DNA from: Agrypnia vestita
Lineage: Eukaryota; Arthropoda; Insecta; Trichoptera; Phryganeidae
Length of the DNA stretch: 64,000 nucleotides
Assembly (NCBI GenBank): GCA_016648135.1
Contig: JADDOH010002605.1
Coordinates: 62,001-126,000, forward strand
Reading direction: 5' to 3'
Shown one piece after another: positions 1-15,000 of the stretch (the stretch's first letter is position 1; each line of letters begins with the position of its first letter). The notes under the pieces were generated by a model. That model was not told the DNA's origin and made no database searches. It saw only the letters and a program-made list of their open reading frames with translations. The position numbers and the translations under genes were made by a program.

Positions 1-36
1 AAGTCTTCTACAGAGTCCTCTCACAGATATTAAAAG
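1..36 (+). CDS. XNP: XNP exon tail (partial, left edge)
   Basis: Frame starting at base 2 reads [11 protein letters not shown], then two bases (AG) before a GTTTGT donor. The next exon supplies one base, which gives a clean phase-2 join. The call rests on phase agreement and a Ser-rich composition like that of the next exon. It has no conserved motif, so it is tentative. Confidence 0.5.
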
Positions 37-3000
37 GTTTGTTCTTATCTCATTTTAATAGAGACATAATTCAAAGGTTGAGAAAGAATGGAATGAATAA
101 TGACTGCAGGGAACAAAACAAACATTGTCTCAAATCATTGCCAACGTCATGGCATCATTGTTAACAAATTAGTTAAAACAATTCTGTAATTATTGAGATA
201 AAGAATATTTTGAATGTGTAAAAAGTATGGGAAATGAAAAGTTGAAAATAAATAGCCCTCATCTATGTACGTTGACGTGACGTTTATGAGATTTTTAAAA
301 TTTATACAATTTGAAATAGATTACTAAATATGAGATTCTCTAAAAATAACTCTTGGTACACGTCATTCATCCTATATTCGCCATCTCATACTTCATTTCA
401 TGCACCAGTTCGTTGACCATTGATGTTTCGTAAGTCAGTTGGCGGAATCTCCTCAGCAGCCGTTAACTAACTAACCATCACGCCACTTCTTCCAAATAGT
501 AGGCAAAGAGAATAGAATGGCATACTATTCTATCCTGAAACATCTTCTCACACACACTCTTTCCTTATGAATAGGACCAGTATTTAAAAATGGCAGATAA
601 TTTTACATCAACCTAATGAGTGCCTTCATGCTTCTGTTCTGTCTGCAAACAAACTCATTTTTAGGTAATCTGTCTGCATTCAAAATGTGAATGTGTTTTT
701 TTTTTTCAGTAACCATGATGTATCTTCCAACCAATCAACTCCCATTACTCCAAAGACGAGGAATATTCTCGCTCAATCAGACTTGTTGAGTGATTCCAGT
801 GACGACGATACGAGTACCAATACGCTTACTCCAGCTAAAGAGGTTACATCAACTATGGTTATTCTGGAGACTCCATCAAAAGGAAGAAGAAACATAAGAA
901 AGGTAAAAAAATGATCTCTAATAGTATGTATTTTATGCTTTGTTACCAAAAAGTTATTTCATTTTTTTATTTCTTGCAGATGATAAATGACGACTTCCTC
1001 ATGGACACCACCAAACTTGCCGCGAAAGAGGAAGAAGACAGATTACAAAGACTGAGTGAGAAAAATTCACAAATGGTATGTACACATTAATAATACATTC
1101 GATGAAACTAAGTCTTTATGTCAGATTGAATGTAAATTTGCTGTTTCACTCGCATATAATTTCCCACTTAAATTACCAATAACACAAAAAGGGATTTCCC
1201 TGCAATTTGTACACTTTAACATCATCATCATAAGCTCGCCCTGGTGGGCCTTGGCTGAATCCAGAAGTCTCCTCCATTCTTGTCTGACTGTTGCTTTTGT
1301 CTTCCAATTTTGTATTCATAATATGGATGTATCAGCGCTGACAGAGTCCGTCCATTACAGTTCGGGACTTCCTGATGTTCTTCGTCCTTTTCGAAAATGA
1401 ACAACGATAGAAACGATTTTCGATCTACAAGATTTAGAGATACATTTAACATACCCAAAATCATTCTGGTTTTCTTGGTATTTAATTCTTTAATAATCAC
1501 CCCCAAACGATCAAAAAAATTATAATTGAAACCAAAAAACATATATACAAACACTCACTAGTCACATAATATAATCATGGAACTGTAAAATGCATATTTA
1601 TACCTTGTACCTGTAATACTCTTGCTCTATAAATGAGTCTTCTGACCTTAGAGTTAGTAAAATAAATTGTTTTTATTATATATTAATTTTTTTTAAAAGT
1701 TAAGTTCCTCTAGACAGAAGGAAAGAATACCATATAAAGCATAATGTATATATTCAAGGTCTTTACGTATACTGTTGAATCTGTAAAAAATCTTTTTTTG
1801 TTTTAATACCTTAAATCATCTAATTTATACTGTGTTGAATTTTCATTTCAAGCAAAGCATATATACTAAAGGAAAATCAAACTTTTTTAACATTATCCAA
1901 AAATATACACTAAATTGAATGATTTTAGATAGTAAAATGAAAATCGAATTTTAGCAGATTCGAAAGTGTACATAGGGAATGTCTATATATTGTCGATATG
2001 TCTATATATTTATTCAAAACTACAATAAAATTATACTAAAAGTGTGATTATCCTAGTTTTTATTTTATTTCTATCTTTTAATATGTCTGTTATTATGCTG
2101 GGACCAACATAAATTATTAATCTGTGAAAACTTTTAATATAGTCATCGTCATATTTAATACTCATACATAATTCTTTTTAAAACAGAACTGTTGGTTCCT
2201 TTTAATAATTTTTTTTATATATCCTCATTTACAATTTTCCCTTTTTTACATTTCAGCTTGTCCCCCAAAAATTTTAAAATTGCGGTACCACAAAATTTCT
2301 TAAAATATTATGTTTTTATTTTTCCATACAATTTTATATGAATTTGCAGACTGAGATGATATTGCAGTTTTCCCCGAAGAAAATCGAAAGCAGTACCAGG
2401 CCTCCTAGCCTCGTGTTGGATTTTGATATTGAAACCAAAATGCCAATACTTGCAGTTCATCCAGGAATAGTGAAAATATTGAAATCTCATCAGGTAATAA
2501 AAAAATTACTCAATTTCTTTAATCTCTTCCATTCTCTGATTGAGTTGCAAATCCAACAATATTTAATGGCATAGATGATGTATCATATCTATTCTGATCC
2601 ATGGAATTTCTTTTGCCACCTGGAAGTGTTCGTTGCCACAGATTGCTTAGAATAATTCAGTTCAGTTCTTTAATTGCTACAATTACTAGCGGTACATAAT
2701 GGCGTTCTAGTGCCAACCCTTATGTATGGAAGTGAAGCCTGGAATTGGCAAAAGAGGAATGAAAGTAGACTGAATGCGGTGAAAATGCGATCACTAAGAC
2801 GCTTGTGTGGAAAATTTTTGGTCGATAGAGTGAGGAATGAACAAATTAGAAGTGAATGCAATGCTGGCTGTAGTGTGGTAGATAGAATAAAGAAAGGAGT
2901 GCTGAGATGGTTTGTTCATGTGGAACGTATGAACGAGGAAAGGATGGTTAAGAAAATATATGAGGCGAGTGTTGAAGGCAACAGAAATAGAGGGTGTCCG

Positions 3001-6000
3001 CGAAAGACCTGGCACGATCAGGTACTACAAGTATTTGAGGATGGCCCTGTTAAAAGCCGCAACAACTGTAGAACGTGTATAAGAAGATGTATGAATGTGG
3101 CCGAAGCAGAAGTGGTGTGCCAGGATAGAAGAGTGTGGCGTTCAATCCTCTCTGCCTACCCCTGCGGAGAAATGGCGTGATGGTTAGTTAGTAGTTAGTT
3201 AGTTAGGATTTTCATTTATATTGGTTGTTTTTTTAGGTTAAAATTCTTGCATGGCAGCTTTTATTTCTTGTTTCAAAATGCTTGTCTCATATTCTACCAT
3301 TGAGTATTAGTGGTGGGTGATTCGGCTCACCTGACTGATCTGGCTCATCTGCTCAATCATTCAAATTGAACTGGTTCAGTGAACTGGCTCAATTCCATCT
3401 GAATCTGAATCTGAGCTGATTGGTTCTTTGAGCGGAATATGTCACAAATCTTTTGAGCTGTTGAATTATTAATGTTTTGAACGAACGCTTCAAGGCGCGG
3501 TTGGATGACAGATGTCTTCCCTGCTGGACGCGTGCGGATATTCTTATGACTCACGTTTCACAATTGTCGGATATCAGTAGGCCTACGAATAACGATAATT
3601 AAAACTAAAGCGATGAATGTTTACATTTATTATGGCTTCTATTGAATAGAGGAGTAATTGTTTGAATAAAAAAATCAAGTCATTCATCAATGTCATTTTT
3701 GTGTTTAAAAGATATATTTACTAGCTTTGTAATAAATGTCGAGTAAATAATATAATTTTCGTCTTATGACAGAGACGCAATAAAGTCACCTTTTTTGTCA
3801 TTTAACACAATCCTGAAAATTGTTGCTATACTTCAGTCTAAAATCGACATCAACTCTCACTTTAGTATGAAGCGATCATTTTGTCACGTGACATCCTTGG
3901 AGGTTGATTGGTTAAAGTTGATATTGCTATCTTTGCTTTTAATAGTGATTTGGAAACATGGTGTTGGAAGGGATAGAGCTATATTAAGTATTAAATCTCA
4001 AATTCAGTACATTCTAAATTGGTAATCCTCGGTGACTGCATTCAAAACAATTTTAAACTTATTTTAATATTGCTACCTTTGCTTTTACGTCCCTTGTATA
4101 GTCATTTTTAAAAATATTTTCAGCATTCATGCTACACAGTACGATTCATACTTTACCAAAAGAACATTATTAATATTGTTTAATATTATTGGTGTTACTT
4201 TGTTTCAGTATGATGGAGTGAAATTTATGTGGGATAATTGCTTTGAGACCGTGAAGATGGTGAATGATGGTAAACCTGGCGGGGGCTGCATCCTGGCTCA
4301 CTGCATGGGGCTGGGGAAAACTTTACAAGTTATTGCCTTGGCCCACACTGTCCTCACGTCGGATCTCCTTTCTATGCGAACCGTCTTAATCTGCTGTCCT
4401 CTTTCAACAGTACTCAATTGGGCGGATGAATTCCAAAAATGGCTGAAGAAAGCAGGTTGCGCCAATACAGTGAAAGTGTTTGAACTCTCCAAATTCAAAA
4501 AAAATTACGAGAGAGGCTTTCACTTGGAAGACTGGAACAAGACAGGAGGGGTGTTTATCATGGGATACGAAATGTTCCGGCTACTCACGACGTTGAAAGA
4601 GGGGCCCAAAGTGAAAACTCACGTCTTACAAAAAATTTACGCCACTTTATTGAATCCTGGACCTGATATCGTAGTGTGTGATGAAGGGCATCTGTTGAAG
4701 AACGATAACACGGCGCTGGCAAAGGTTATGAATAAAATACGTACAAGGAGAAGGATTGTTCTAACGGGAACACCTTTACAAAATAATTTGAAGGAATACT
4801 ATTGCATGGTTAACTTTGTGAAACCGAGTCTACTTGGATCGCGGAGAGAATATTTTAACAGGTACTTAGGTATATATATATTTGTACAATTGTCCTCGAG
4901 TATTTTTGTTGAAACCCAAATTTATTTGAACTTTATTCAAATTCTACTTTTTCAGATTTGAGAATCCAATTTCTAATGGTCAACATAGAGATTCGAGTTT
5001 ACACGACATTAAAATAATGAAAAAACGATCGCACGTACTCCATAAAATGTTGGAGGGTTGCGTGCAAAGAAAAGAAGTTAACATTCTTTACAAATATTTA
5101 CCTCGTAAACTAGAGTATGTCCTCCTCACGACGCTGTCAGAATGCCAGGTTAAAATATATCAGCATTACTTGGAACGATATTGCATGTCAAATGGTTCCA
5201 AGGGTGCATCACTGTTGAAAGATTTCCATATTCTTCAGAAGATATGGACGCATCCAAGAACATTACAAGATTTTTTGATCAAGTCGAGGGAAAAAAAATT
5301 GAACAAAGAGAAAGGAAAGAAAAACAATATGTATTATCAAAAAGGATTGGTCAATGGTGGCTTTGTGTGTCTCGAAGATGAAGGCATAATTGCGGAGGAA
5401 ACATTGGCCGAGCCTGACGATTCAGATTGGTGGATGTCTTATGTGGATGGTGAGGCGTTAGAAAATTTGGAAACCTCGCCAAAGTTTTCCGTCGCTTTCA
5501 GTCTGTTAGATGAAAGTGTTCAAGCTGGAGACAAAATGTAAGAACATAATTACTTTTGCAATCTGTCTTGATTAACTTTTTTTTTATGATGATGTGTTAT
5601 TTGCTCCTGTTGCAGGTTAATTTTCTGCACTTCTTTGTTCACTCTCGACACTATGGAATACTTTCTGTGGAAAAATAAAGGCTGGAATATTGGATGTGAT
5701 TATTACAGATTAGATGGCTCCTCCTCGCTAGAAAATAGGCAAAATTGGTGTCGCCATTTTAATTCGGACCGCAACAAAGATATCAAGTTAGAAAATACTC
5801 TTATTTACAATAAAACATCACAATAAAACATCTGAATCTTTCTCAAATAAAAAATTTATATTAAATTGAAGATCATAAAAATACATTTCTCGTCTTACAT
5901 TCTGTAATATGAAAAAAAAAATATAAATGTATTTTTTAAATTCCTTATCCATTCAGTGGATGTTGGCATTTTATTTGCTGTGGCCTGGAAAAGTTCTACA

Positions 6001-9000
6001 GTAAACAGAACAATATTCAGATTCTTCAGCTAAGATGTTCTTTTCGAGGTCTTCGATTTACGCAGTTTGAATTTTCATTTTTTTTTTTATTGTTTTCACC
6101 AGTTTTTTCGCCTGAATATTTGTGGGCGTCTAACATGTAATTTTTCAATAATAATATTACGAATTGCATTATGATTTAAAAAAGATTTCAGAAATATGAA
6201 TATGTTTTTTAAATTCTGTACAGAAAATAATAAGATTTTGACTCAAATAATACATGAGTATGTATTTGTCAAAAATTAAAATAAGTGAACATTTTGACAC
6301 ACATAGCAGTCGATCGGTGTTCCTTGGCAACGACTCAGATGTTTCCTTATATATTCCGTCGGCATATCGACATCGAAGAACGGCAATAATTATATTGTCG
6401 TATTTTTCTATCATAACTTTCACTCTAACAATAAATATATCAAATTTAATAAACTAGGATTTTTTATAAGATATATTTTATATTGCATTTAGATGAGGTA
6501 TCAGACCCGTCTTGAAAGACACGATCAAATCACGCAATACCTCGAATTTTACGTAAAATTAATGTCCAGCCTTAACACTTGGTAAAAATATAGATAGACA
6601 TTTTAATTTTCATAATTTTTTTGAATTCATTGACTGACAATCAAGTTAATAAGTTTACAGCTAAAAAAAGTTACTCTGCTATGTATTATTTGTATCCATT
6701 ACTTTTTGAATATCCAGAATTTTTCATTTGGCCTCGGGTCAAATTAAAAATTTAGATGGGACCTACCTTTACTTAACATAATGTAAATCATTAAATTAAT
6801 AAAATAATTATTATTTAAAAGGCAATTTTTACAAACCACAAATGAAGATGATATGATGAGGGGTGAGGCGATTATTTCAAACTTTACAGGAGAGCAAGAG
6901 AAAATATTATCATTCTGATTTTCATCGCTGTGTATATAATTAAGCCCATGTGCCGTTTTAGTACATTCTGAGATAAATGAATGAAACTGTTTTAAAAAAT
7001 AATTGCACAGTCTAGATTTATAAAAAATATTTTAAATAATTACTAGGCAGACTTGCCAGATGAACGGCAATGTTTTTTTTAGTATATTTCTATTATTTAT
7101 ATGAAAAATTGGCAAATTGATTCATTCATCTGAGAATGTGTTAAACGGCACATAGGCTTAATTATATATACAGCGACATTTTGTCAATATTTCTTTTATT
7201 AGTAAAAATTTTCCTTATTTGTTTTGGAAAAATGAATATGGAAATTGTCAAAAGTTTATTTTGCTCTCCTGTAAATTTCGAAATAATCACTTATGCCCTT
7301 TTGGCTGAGGACCCTCGATATATATTTAACGTTCAAGTACTGACGTGCATTTTTTGTAACATTAGTACCGACGTGAGGCCTGAGAGGCCGCGTATGTTAT
7401 GTAGTGTGCATTATGATGAAAATCAAAGTGTTTTATGAAAAATTAAATATATAAAGAAAATCAACTTTATTAAATTTTTGAATATAAGACTACAATAATA
7501 TTCTTGTCTTGAATTTTGGGGAAAAATCCGACTATTAGATATAAAAGATCAAAACACAGAATATTCCTCTCATAATAACAAAAAATTGTATTTCTTGCTT
7601 AAAACTAATATAACTTTTAGAAAAAAAAATATAGTAGGTACATAAACCTCGTGAAAAAAAAATGTCCACAGTCAAACTACACCTTAAACACATAGTCAGG
7701 GAAAACATGTTTTGCACACTGTAAACAAACGTGTTTTTTACACGAATAGCATCGATTTTCATCGGTATCAGATATATCAGTGCTAGTATCCGTATCACGC
7801 TCACTGTGCTCCAAACAAAAATCTTCGTCAACCTCGTATCCGCTGGAATCTTCATCCGCGATCCAGCTCTCAATCACTCGCGCAAAATTTGGAATCGAAT
7901 AATTTATACATATCCGAAATCTCTTTGAATGCTGTAAATCTGTCACAGAACTATTTCTTTTACTACCTGAAGTATATACATAGTTCACAATATCTGTAAA
8001 AATAACACTTTACTGAACAAAAAACTTACGTAAGTACCGACGTGAGGCCTGAGAGGCCGCATCGGAATTTCAATTTGTAATTATTCACCAAATGCACTCG
8101 TGACGACACCTCTTCCCTCTCCAACGTCAACGTGGGCACTGTCCTTGCAGCTACTTAAAAGCGGGGATTAGTATTGCGCGGGGAAAGGGGTAAACTAGCA
8201 AGTCAAGTGCCTGCCGGGGCCTCTCAGACCGCACGTCGGTACTTAAAGGTTAAACATAGCACACTTTTTTTTTTTTGCGAAATGTGTAAATAATTTTTCA
8301 ATTCTATTATAGAATATTAATTCTGAGAAATTCATTAAAAATAAATAATAAATGATTACAGATTGTTTCTAATATCAACACGGGCTGGTGGACTCGGAAT
8401 AAATATGATTGCGGCGAATCGAGTCATTATAATGGACGTTTCTTGGAATCCATCACATGATGTGCAGAGCATATTCCGAGTATACAGATTTGGCCAAAAA
8501 AAGGATTGCTATATCTACAGACTCGTCTCTTTGGTAATTATTTTATTGCTGGATATACATAACTTGTCAATAATGAGAGGAAATTTATAACTTCATTTCC
8601 TTTTTAAAAATTAACGAAATGCAACATCTTAATTTTAAATAATTTAATATTTAAATTGATATATGTACTCATATTGTTTATCAATTTTTGCTAAATTACA
8701 CACTTATCTGTCATTGAATTTTGATAGTAAAAAAGTACAAATTTATTTAAAAGTGGATAAGTAAAACCTACTCACTTATTGTGTCAATAAACAATGTTCC
8801 ACATTCAAAATTATTGAGATAGATTCGAAGTCTTGCTTTTCTTTAAAATTGTTTATTGAAATATTGTAGTATAACGATTTCTTTGCTACGCAACTCGTGT
8901 GAGTGCAGATGAACTTAATGCTATTTATTATAAATTAGAATTAGAAAAATTAAATGCCTGAAATATTAGATAATTTTTATTAGTAATTAATTTATAAAAA

Positions 9001-12000
9001 GTAATTTACAATATGAATTATCTAAAATAATAATTTATATATTATGATTTTTATTATTTATTTATGATAATATACGCTCTGAATTGGGCTTTTACATAAT
9101 GTGAAACAAAGTGTTGGAATAGCATAGCTATCTAAGTACATAAGCAGGAATTTATAAAAAATTTAAGAATATCAAGAACATAAATGCAGTAAGTAATAAG
9201 TACGTAAGAAAATTTAAAAAAAAAAGAATATTTGCAAGAAAAATACAATAAATAATAGATTAAGTATGTAGGCAAACTATAAAATAGAAGCTAAGTAGAT
9301 TTGTCTTTTGTAAGTGTGTAGTGTTCGAGCTTTAAATATATCAACAGAACTGTATTGATTGCCTAGGCGGTGCAATCTATGTATTTGCGAATTCATAATA
9401 TAGTTTAGTATGCTGGATACTACATAAAATAGCTCAATCTGTCTTGAAACTGACCGCCCTGGTAATAATTCAGGAGAGTCCAAAATACCGTTAATAATTT
9501 TATACTTGCAGTACACATAGATTTTGTAGGTGTGGTCCTCACAGTCCCGTCCATAAGGTTATATTTGAGATAGTTGTAATCATTTTAGAAAGATATTCTT
9601 TTATACAGGGCACGATGGAAGAGAAAATGTACGAAAGATCTGTGACCAAACAAGCAGTTTCATGTAGGGTGGTGGATGAGCAACAAGTTGATCGGCATTA
9701 TAACATGGCTGACCTCAGCGAACTATACTGGTGAGTACTTCACATCTTTCCTGTCTGAAATCTTTGAAATTTTCTGCTGAACTATGCAGAGTGATTTGAC
9801 AATACTGTCTTGGTTATTAACACAACCCATAGTTTTTCGCATTTGCCGTATTTTCAACAGTCGAGACTAAAAGTCTGTAAGGCTAAATCCTAACAAATAA
9901 AGTGGTGCTCCAATATTTTAGTGAAGTTGTAAACTTGACTTTGTATGGGTTTTTATTATTAATTTATACCAGAATGTATACGCTATACTACATTTTTTAG
10001 GACAATAACTTAGATAGAACCTTTGTCCTAATTTAAAGGAAATAAAAGGACATTACAACAATTAAGAAAATATAAGCATTAAGTAAAAAGCCGCAGCCAT
10101 AAAACTCATTTTCGGTATGCTAAAAATCACCCTCAGTTACGAGATATTTATATATTGACAGAATGAGTTTTCTTATGAGTGCAAATCATGGTGATAAAAC
10201 TGAAATAATTGAGAATTATTAAATATTAACAGGGTTATATATATACAGTCGAACTCGGTTATAACAAACGCGACGGGACCAACTAAATTTGCTCCTTATA
10301 GCCGGGACTCCTTATATCCGGGATTCACTTTTTTCACAATTTTTTTTGACTGTGTGATGTTATTTTCAAGAGCAGCTAAATAAGCATCCTTATCTTTCCA
10401 GAGCAATGAAACTGTAGAAGATGATTGTGAAAACTTTTTACAGACTTTTTGACGCCAATTTTGACTTTTTTGCGAAACTAGAGACACTTTCGTTTGTTAG
10501 TGAACATGTTACCGATAGAATAATTCACGTTTAACTGATTAGGCTTTTAAATGCTAATACAGTAAACTGCATAAAATAAACTGTCACCATAAACATTTTG
10601 GAAACCCCCAATAATCGGAGTTATATTGACTAGTATTCTCGACCTTCAGTAAACTATTGCTTACCTGCGCACGTGGGATTTTCGGACACAAGTTTGTGTA
10701 CATCATAAAATTAACCCTAATTAAGTGCGAGCCACTTTAAAAGCAAAGTGAAAAAGTTCATTATTATGAGTACGTATTAGTCTTTTTTTCAGCAACCCAA
10801 GCAAATATGTTTGCAAAGTTTCTAAAATTTGCTCTGTATATCCGGGAATCGCGCTCCTTATAGCCGAGACCGATTGTATGGGAATATGCACAAATCAAAA
10901 TAAATTCACAGTTTTTCTCATTATAGCCGAGATCTCCTTATATCCGAACTCGTTATAACCGAGTTCGACTGTATTATAAATCATTAAATTTGCAAGATAT
11001 TTTTTAATGATTTTAAAATGTATTGGTATAAACAGACAATTTAAAATAATAAATTGTATTATTCACGCGTTTTGAGCTTCAAACATTATTCAAAAGTATT
11101 TTTTAGACCAAAAACATGTTGATTTCCATTTATTATATATATTTATATTTATTATATATAATAAAAAAAATAAAGATGCAACGTAAGTCAAATAAAAACA
11201 AATAAAGTAAGTTATTTTGGGAGTGAAATGTTAAGAGTGGAAAGGAAATCAGAACAATGTAGTTCTGAATTTAGCTAAGTCAGATAACTTAATTCGGAGT
11301 ATCACTGTATATATTTAATTAATGATTTTTAAAAATCTATTTCCAGCTTTAATCCAATTCCAAGTGGTCCACAACCAGTACCTAGCTTCCCTTCTGATCA
11401 TGTGTTAGCCAAAGTGTTGGCTAATAGTTGCCAAGGTAACAAAAACCATCATTCCGTTTATAGTCATCCTGACACAGACAAGCTTTCAGCCAGCAACAGC
11501 ATTGTGGTAGACTGTCATGCAAATGGTAATTTATCTGAAGACAATCTCTCCAAAAATCAAGAAAATGTAAACCAGTCAATTACTGAATCTGTAAATAAAA
11601 AATTGAATAATGATAATGACTTAGTCAATGAAAAGTTGTCTGAAAACATTGATAGTAATAAAATATGTACAGAAAACAACGACAATACAACGGTCAGTGA
11701 GTCCTCTGAAAGTAAGAATTCCGAAGTAAGTAATAGCCTGGATGTTGGTGCAGTGAGAGATTGTTCAGACAGTCACGAGGCGACAGGAAGTTCCCCTCCT
11801 GTCACAGATTGCCTAGAAACAGTCAGTGTCACTCTTGCCAATAACAATTGTGGTGTCAGTGATGGTTCGGTCAATAACAGCCGTTTGCCATTTGTGTGGA
11901 GCATGCACGAACATGATTCTCTCCTGAGAGACTTGCAGGAGGAACAGTTGGACGAGAATGACAGGCGAGCTGCCTGGCTGGAATACGAGGCAGAAAGAGA

Positions 12001-15000
12001 ACAGAATAGTGAGTAATATCAAAATATAGTTTCCATTTATTTTTCATTTAATTTCCGGACCAAATGTGATGTAAAATTTCCTCAAGGTCACGACACTAGA
12101 AGCATTGTAAACTTTAAAGCATCTGCTGAACAGTGCTTTGGTGGGGCTATCGATATATATTAGTATACGTATTATAAGATATCAAGGTATTGTTTTTATT
12201 TATTTGATTGTTGATGATATGTACATTTTATTTTTTTATTAAATAAATTTGAAACCCAACAGATGTAGAAAGGGATGGAAAGTCAAAGTTTGTAAACTTT
12301 GATCAATAATAAACTCACGGGATGATTTGCTGAGAGGAACTGGTAAGGAAGTAGACACTTCCATAACAGTTCCGGGATAGAGTGGGTCTCCGTCCCTTTC
12401 TGCTTCTCTTCTGTATTTGTAGATACATATGTATGTATTAAAAATTTTGTCAAATATCGCAAAGCACATATTTATTATATTTGCTTGCAATGAATGTAGA
12501 TTTACTTATTTAGGTACTTTCATGTACACTGCATGACTGTGCGCTACAGATATTATGCGCTGTGAAAATATGTAAATTATTAATATTTTCAGGACAAGGG
12601 GTGAAGGCAACTGCTGAGACCGTTCTACCTAAATTGAAGGTGCCAAACATGAGGCACTATAGAACCAATCCGGTTATTCCTGCTAGACAAATACAGACAA
12701 ATCAATCGAGGTATGCAGTACTCAAAATAGGAAACATCCATAGGAACAATAATAATATAATTCAATTTGAAGTTACAGTAGATTTTCTCAGGACACTAGG
12801 AAAAAATCGGGAAAAATGAACTGGTTAAAAAAATACGGATAATCTCCACAAGAAAAAAATTGGAAAATAATAACAAGCACGCGACTCCAAATTTGAATAT
12901 AATATAAGACACTTAAATAGAGAAATACTTACGCACAGAAATTCTGGTAGACTGGATCAATTTTTTTTTGTTTTGTAAAATAGCACGCACCATTTATCCA
13001 CCAGCATTATTCTCATTTATTAATGACCTCATCGATAACCCATTTTTATTTTTGTTAATTATTTCAAGATTATGTTCTGTCATAAGAACAATCCTTTTAC
13101 ATTTAGACATGGTCATGATTAATTGAAATATAAATTAAAACTTTTAAACGAGGTGTTCACTTGTTGCACGATAACACTGATGCAAAATTTACACACAACT
13201 CAAAATTATTAAAATGGTGAAAAAATATACACATAATCACACACATAAAATATAAATATGATACACATAGGTGCGAAAATACAAAATTGAGCATATAAAA
13301 TGAAAGAATAAACAATTAAACAAATCCAAAATACTTCTCTTAGGTTACACTGCCAATTAAATTCGCAGCGCACTCTCCCTCGTGTCAAAATAAATACTCT
13401 GACATCCCAAAATTTTGTGATCTACAAAATTGTGTCCACAATTTCACGATCTTTACATCTCATAAAGAATTTTGATACACTTTAAAAAAAACAATTATTT
13501 ACTGTAACGGCTAATCCACAACCTGTTTACACACTGACACGCACCATAACTATACAACCAGATCTACAGGACGAACAATGGGAATACCAATCACAAACAA
13601 CGTGCATGGTGAAAGAAAAAGAAAATTGTGCCAAGAATCTTTAATAAATTAGATAAAAAATTCTTTGAGATGATGCAAGACAAAAAGACTCCATTGGCTT
13701 TAAAAAAGTACAAGCTAAAAGAATATAATATTACTGTATATGGTAAATTTTACTGTATATGGTAAATCCATTTATGATAGAGTAAAACAAATTAGGAATG
13801 AATGTAAAGTTGATCTTAGCGTAATGAATAGGAGAGAATCTCATTAATTCGAAATTGAAGAGACCCAAAAAAAAAACATTTCGAATTATGCGGGACCCCG
13901 TTACTTCGAAATTCAAGGTACAAAATGAAAATTTAAATCGCGATATGATTGCGAAATTCGACAAAAATCGTAAAACTCGTGAAAAAACCCATTAATTTTA
14001 TGAAAAACATATGTATTTTTCCATATTTCAAGAAATCATTTCGAAAAACCCAATATTTATTATGCTATTACAAAGACCGCAACATTTCTATTACTAAAGT
14101 ATCCGATATTGACATATTGTTCTCACTTGTGAAAAAATCGAAATATTTTTTTCAATTTCATCAAATTTAAAAAAAATTTAAATTATGTGAACTAAAATTA
14201 TTGATTTATGGTGCAAAGGGTAAAAATTATTTTGAATTACGAATTACTGGGGTTAATAATCTACTATGAAATTCACATTTTAGGACTTGTGGGTTTTAAT
14301 AATTTCGAATTATGACGAATTTCGAATTATCGGGGTTTGAATTAACGGGGTTTTACTGTAATAAGAAAGATTTACTACGCATGTACTGAAAATAAATTAT
14401 GGTCTTGGATGACTTGGCATGACCAGGTAAACTAGGTACTGGAAGATGTCCTGTTAGCATGACTAATCAAGTGCTTGTGTGGGAAGATAACACACCACAC
14501 TTGGATAAAGGTTTAACCCACCACAAAGGAACAGTATTCGGCAAATAAATGTAGCTTTACAATTATAACCAGAATGTTTTACTCAATAAAATTAATATAT
14601 CAGCACGAGCTCTTAAAACAGTTTCGGAGAAGTTGTGGAGCTGTTCGGTTCTGTAAAGTGTAAACTAATTTCCCATTTCCTAGTTCTGTAAATTTTGTAG
14701 TGTACATTATTTTCAATACAACTGAAGAGTATTCTCCCAAACTAATATATATATATTTTTTTTTACAGATTTACACCCACATACGACCTCACTACGTTTG
14801 GAACTTACGAGGAGGTGTCAATACTTTCAGACTCAGATGGCAATATATTAGCCAAAGATCCAGTTACGAATACCCAACGTCGTTCTGTTAGACTTAGGTC
14901 AAAAAGATTATATAATCCGGCCGTATTCCACAGACCGTACCTAGTGGGCAGGTATGGTCCGACCAATACAGGAAGTCAAATGTCGACGGTCATTGCAAAC

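Noticed and set aside
687..914. ATG at 687 as an XNP start codon
   Set aside because: It lies before the CAG acceptor at 709, and the frame is supplied by splicing. The gene starts left of the window.
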